Source of the DNA: an uncultured Collinsella sp.
GTDB lineage: Bacteria; Actinomycetota; Coriobacteriia; Coriobacteriales; Coriobacteriaceae
Reading direction: 5' to 3'
Assembly (NCBI GenBank): GCA_900758475.1
Contig: CAAERQ010000020.1
Location: 1-14,346, forward strand
DNA: 14,346 bases
The notes under the pieces were generated by a model. It was not told the origin of the DNA. It made no database searches and was given only the letters and a program-made list of their open reading frames with translations. Positions 14,300-14,346 of this stretch are shown in pieces (positions within the stretch are counted from its first letter, which is position 1; the number at the start of each line of letters is the position of its first letter). Both the position numbers and the translations under genes were made by a program.

Positions 14300-14346
14300 C
14301 GCTCTTCGCTCCCTTCACGCCCTTCTTCCTCGCCTTCACCGGGCGA
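14289..14346 (-). CDS. C-terminal tail of a lysine-rich small protein, candidate RiPP precursor (partial)
   Basis: A frame open to the window edge ends RPVKARKKGVKGAKSVAA and stops with TAG at 14289-14291. The reading is supported by the maturase start codon, which overlaps its stop by 11 bp, and by its position directly ahead of the enzyme, where precursor peptides usually lie. The 18 visible residues contain six Lys and two Arg, no Cys and no aromatic residue. A thioether in this tail is therefore excluded, and any core rich in those residues would have to lie upstream. It may instead be an unrelated basic protein. Confidence 0.45.
   Translation of the reverse strand, partial: RPVKARKKGVKGAKSVAA

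Noticed and set aside
1..14346. CRISPR arrays, tRNA or rRNA genes
   Set aside because: No evenly spaced direct repeats and no tRNA cloverleaf or rRNA-like sequence were seen on either strand by eye.

Overview
The window looks like a stretch of a GC-rich gut actinobacterial chromosome of the class Coriobacteriia, with Collinsella the best guess. The reasons are GC-rich housekeeping genes with strong G/C third-position bias, a phosphoketolase of the actinobacterial type, TTG starts, and transposase remnants and palindromic repeats that resemble those of that group. The genus is inferred from memory of these families and was not tested.

Left part, 1-7945, core-like: xfp (phosphoketolase, minus strand) lies downstream of a LacI-family regulator gene in the same orientation. 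Between them, two CG-centred operator palindromes 21 bp apart sit on the xfp promoter. A 23-bp inverted repeat separates the regulator from the divergent murB (peptidoglycan precursor synthesis). A GAAA-loop terminator and a structured intergenic element lie between murB and a converging gene for a secreted coiled-coil NlpC/P60-type cell-wall hydrolase. galE (UDP-glucose 4-epimerase) diverges from the hydrolase gene and is followed by two CATG-centred palindromic repeats and a clear intrinsic terminator.

Middle part, about 7946-11350, accessory: a truncated IS3-type OrfA remnant and a broken DDE transposase remnant bracket a two-gene operon on the plus strand. The first gene encodes an ABC/SMC-like ATPase with complete Walker A, signature, Walker B and His-switch motifs. 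The second encodes a 222-residue protein with an N-terminal six-cysteine cluster followed by a D-x12-E-x-K motif typical of PD-(D/E)XK nucleases. Both genes start with TTG, and they overlap by 8 bp. I read this as a candidate anti-phage or DNA-targeting ATPase-nuclease pair that I cannot match to a named system. The downstream transposase remnant carries a perfect 26-bp foldback duplication.

Right part, 11351-14346, accessory: a minus-strand operon that looks like a RiPP (ribosomally made, modified peptide) pathway. It holds the lysine-rich tail of an upstream small gene cut by the window edge, a radical SAM/SPASM peptide-modifying enzyme with a textbook set of SPASM cysteines, and an ABC exporter. 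The exporter reading frame breaks in a run of six T, separating the membrane half from the ATPase half. It is therefore a pseudogene, a slippage-controlled gene or a sequencing error. The accessory genes are visibly more AT-rich in their wobble positions than xfp, murB or galE, which fits acquisition by transfer.
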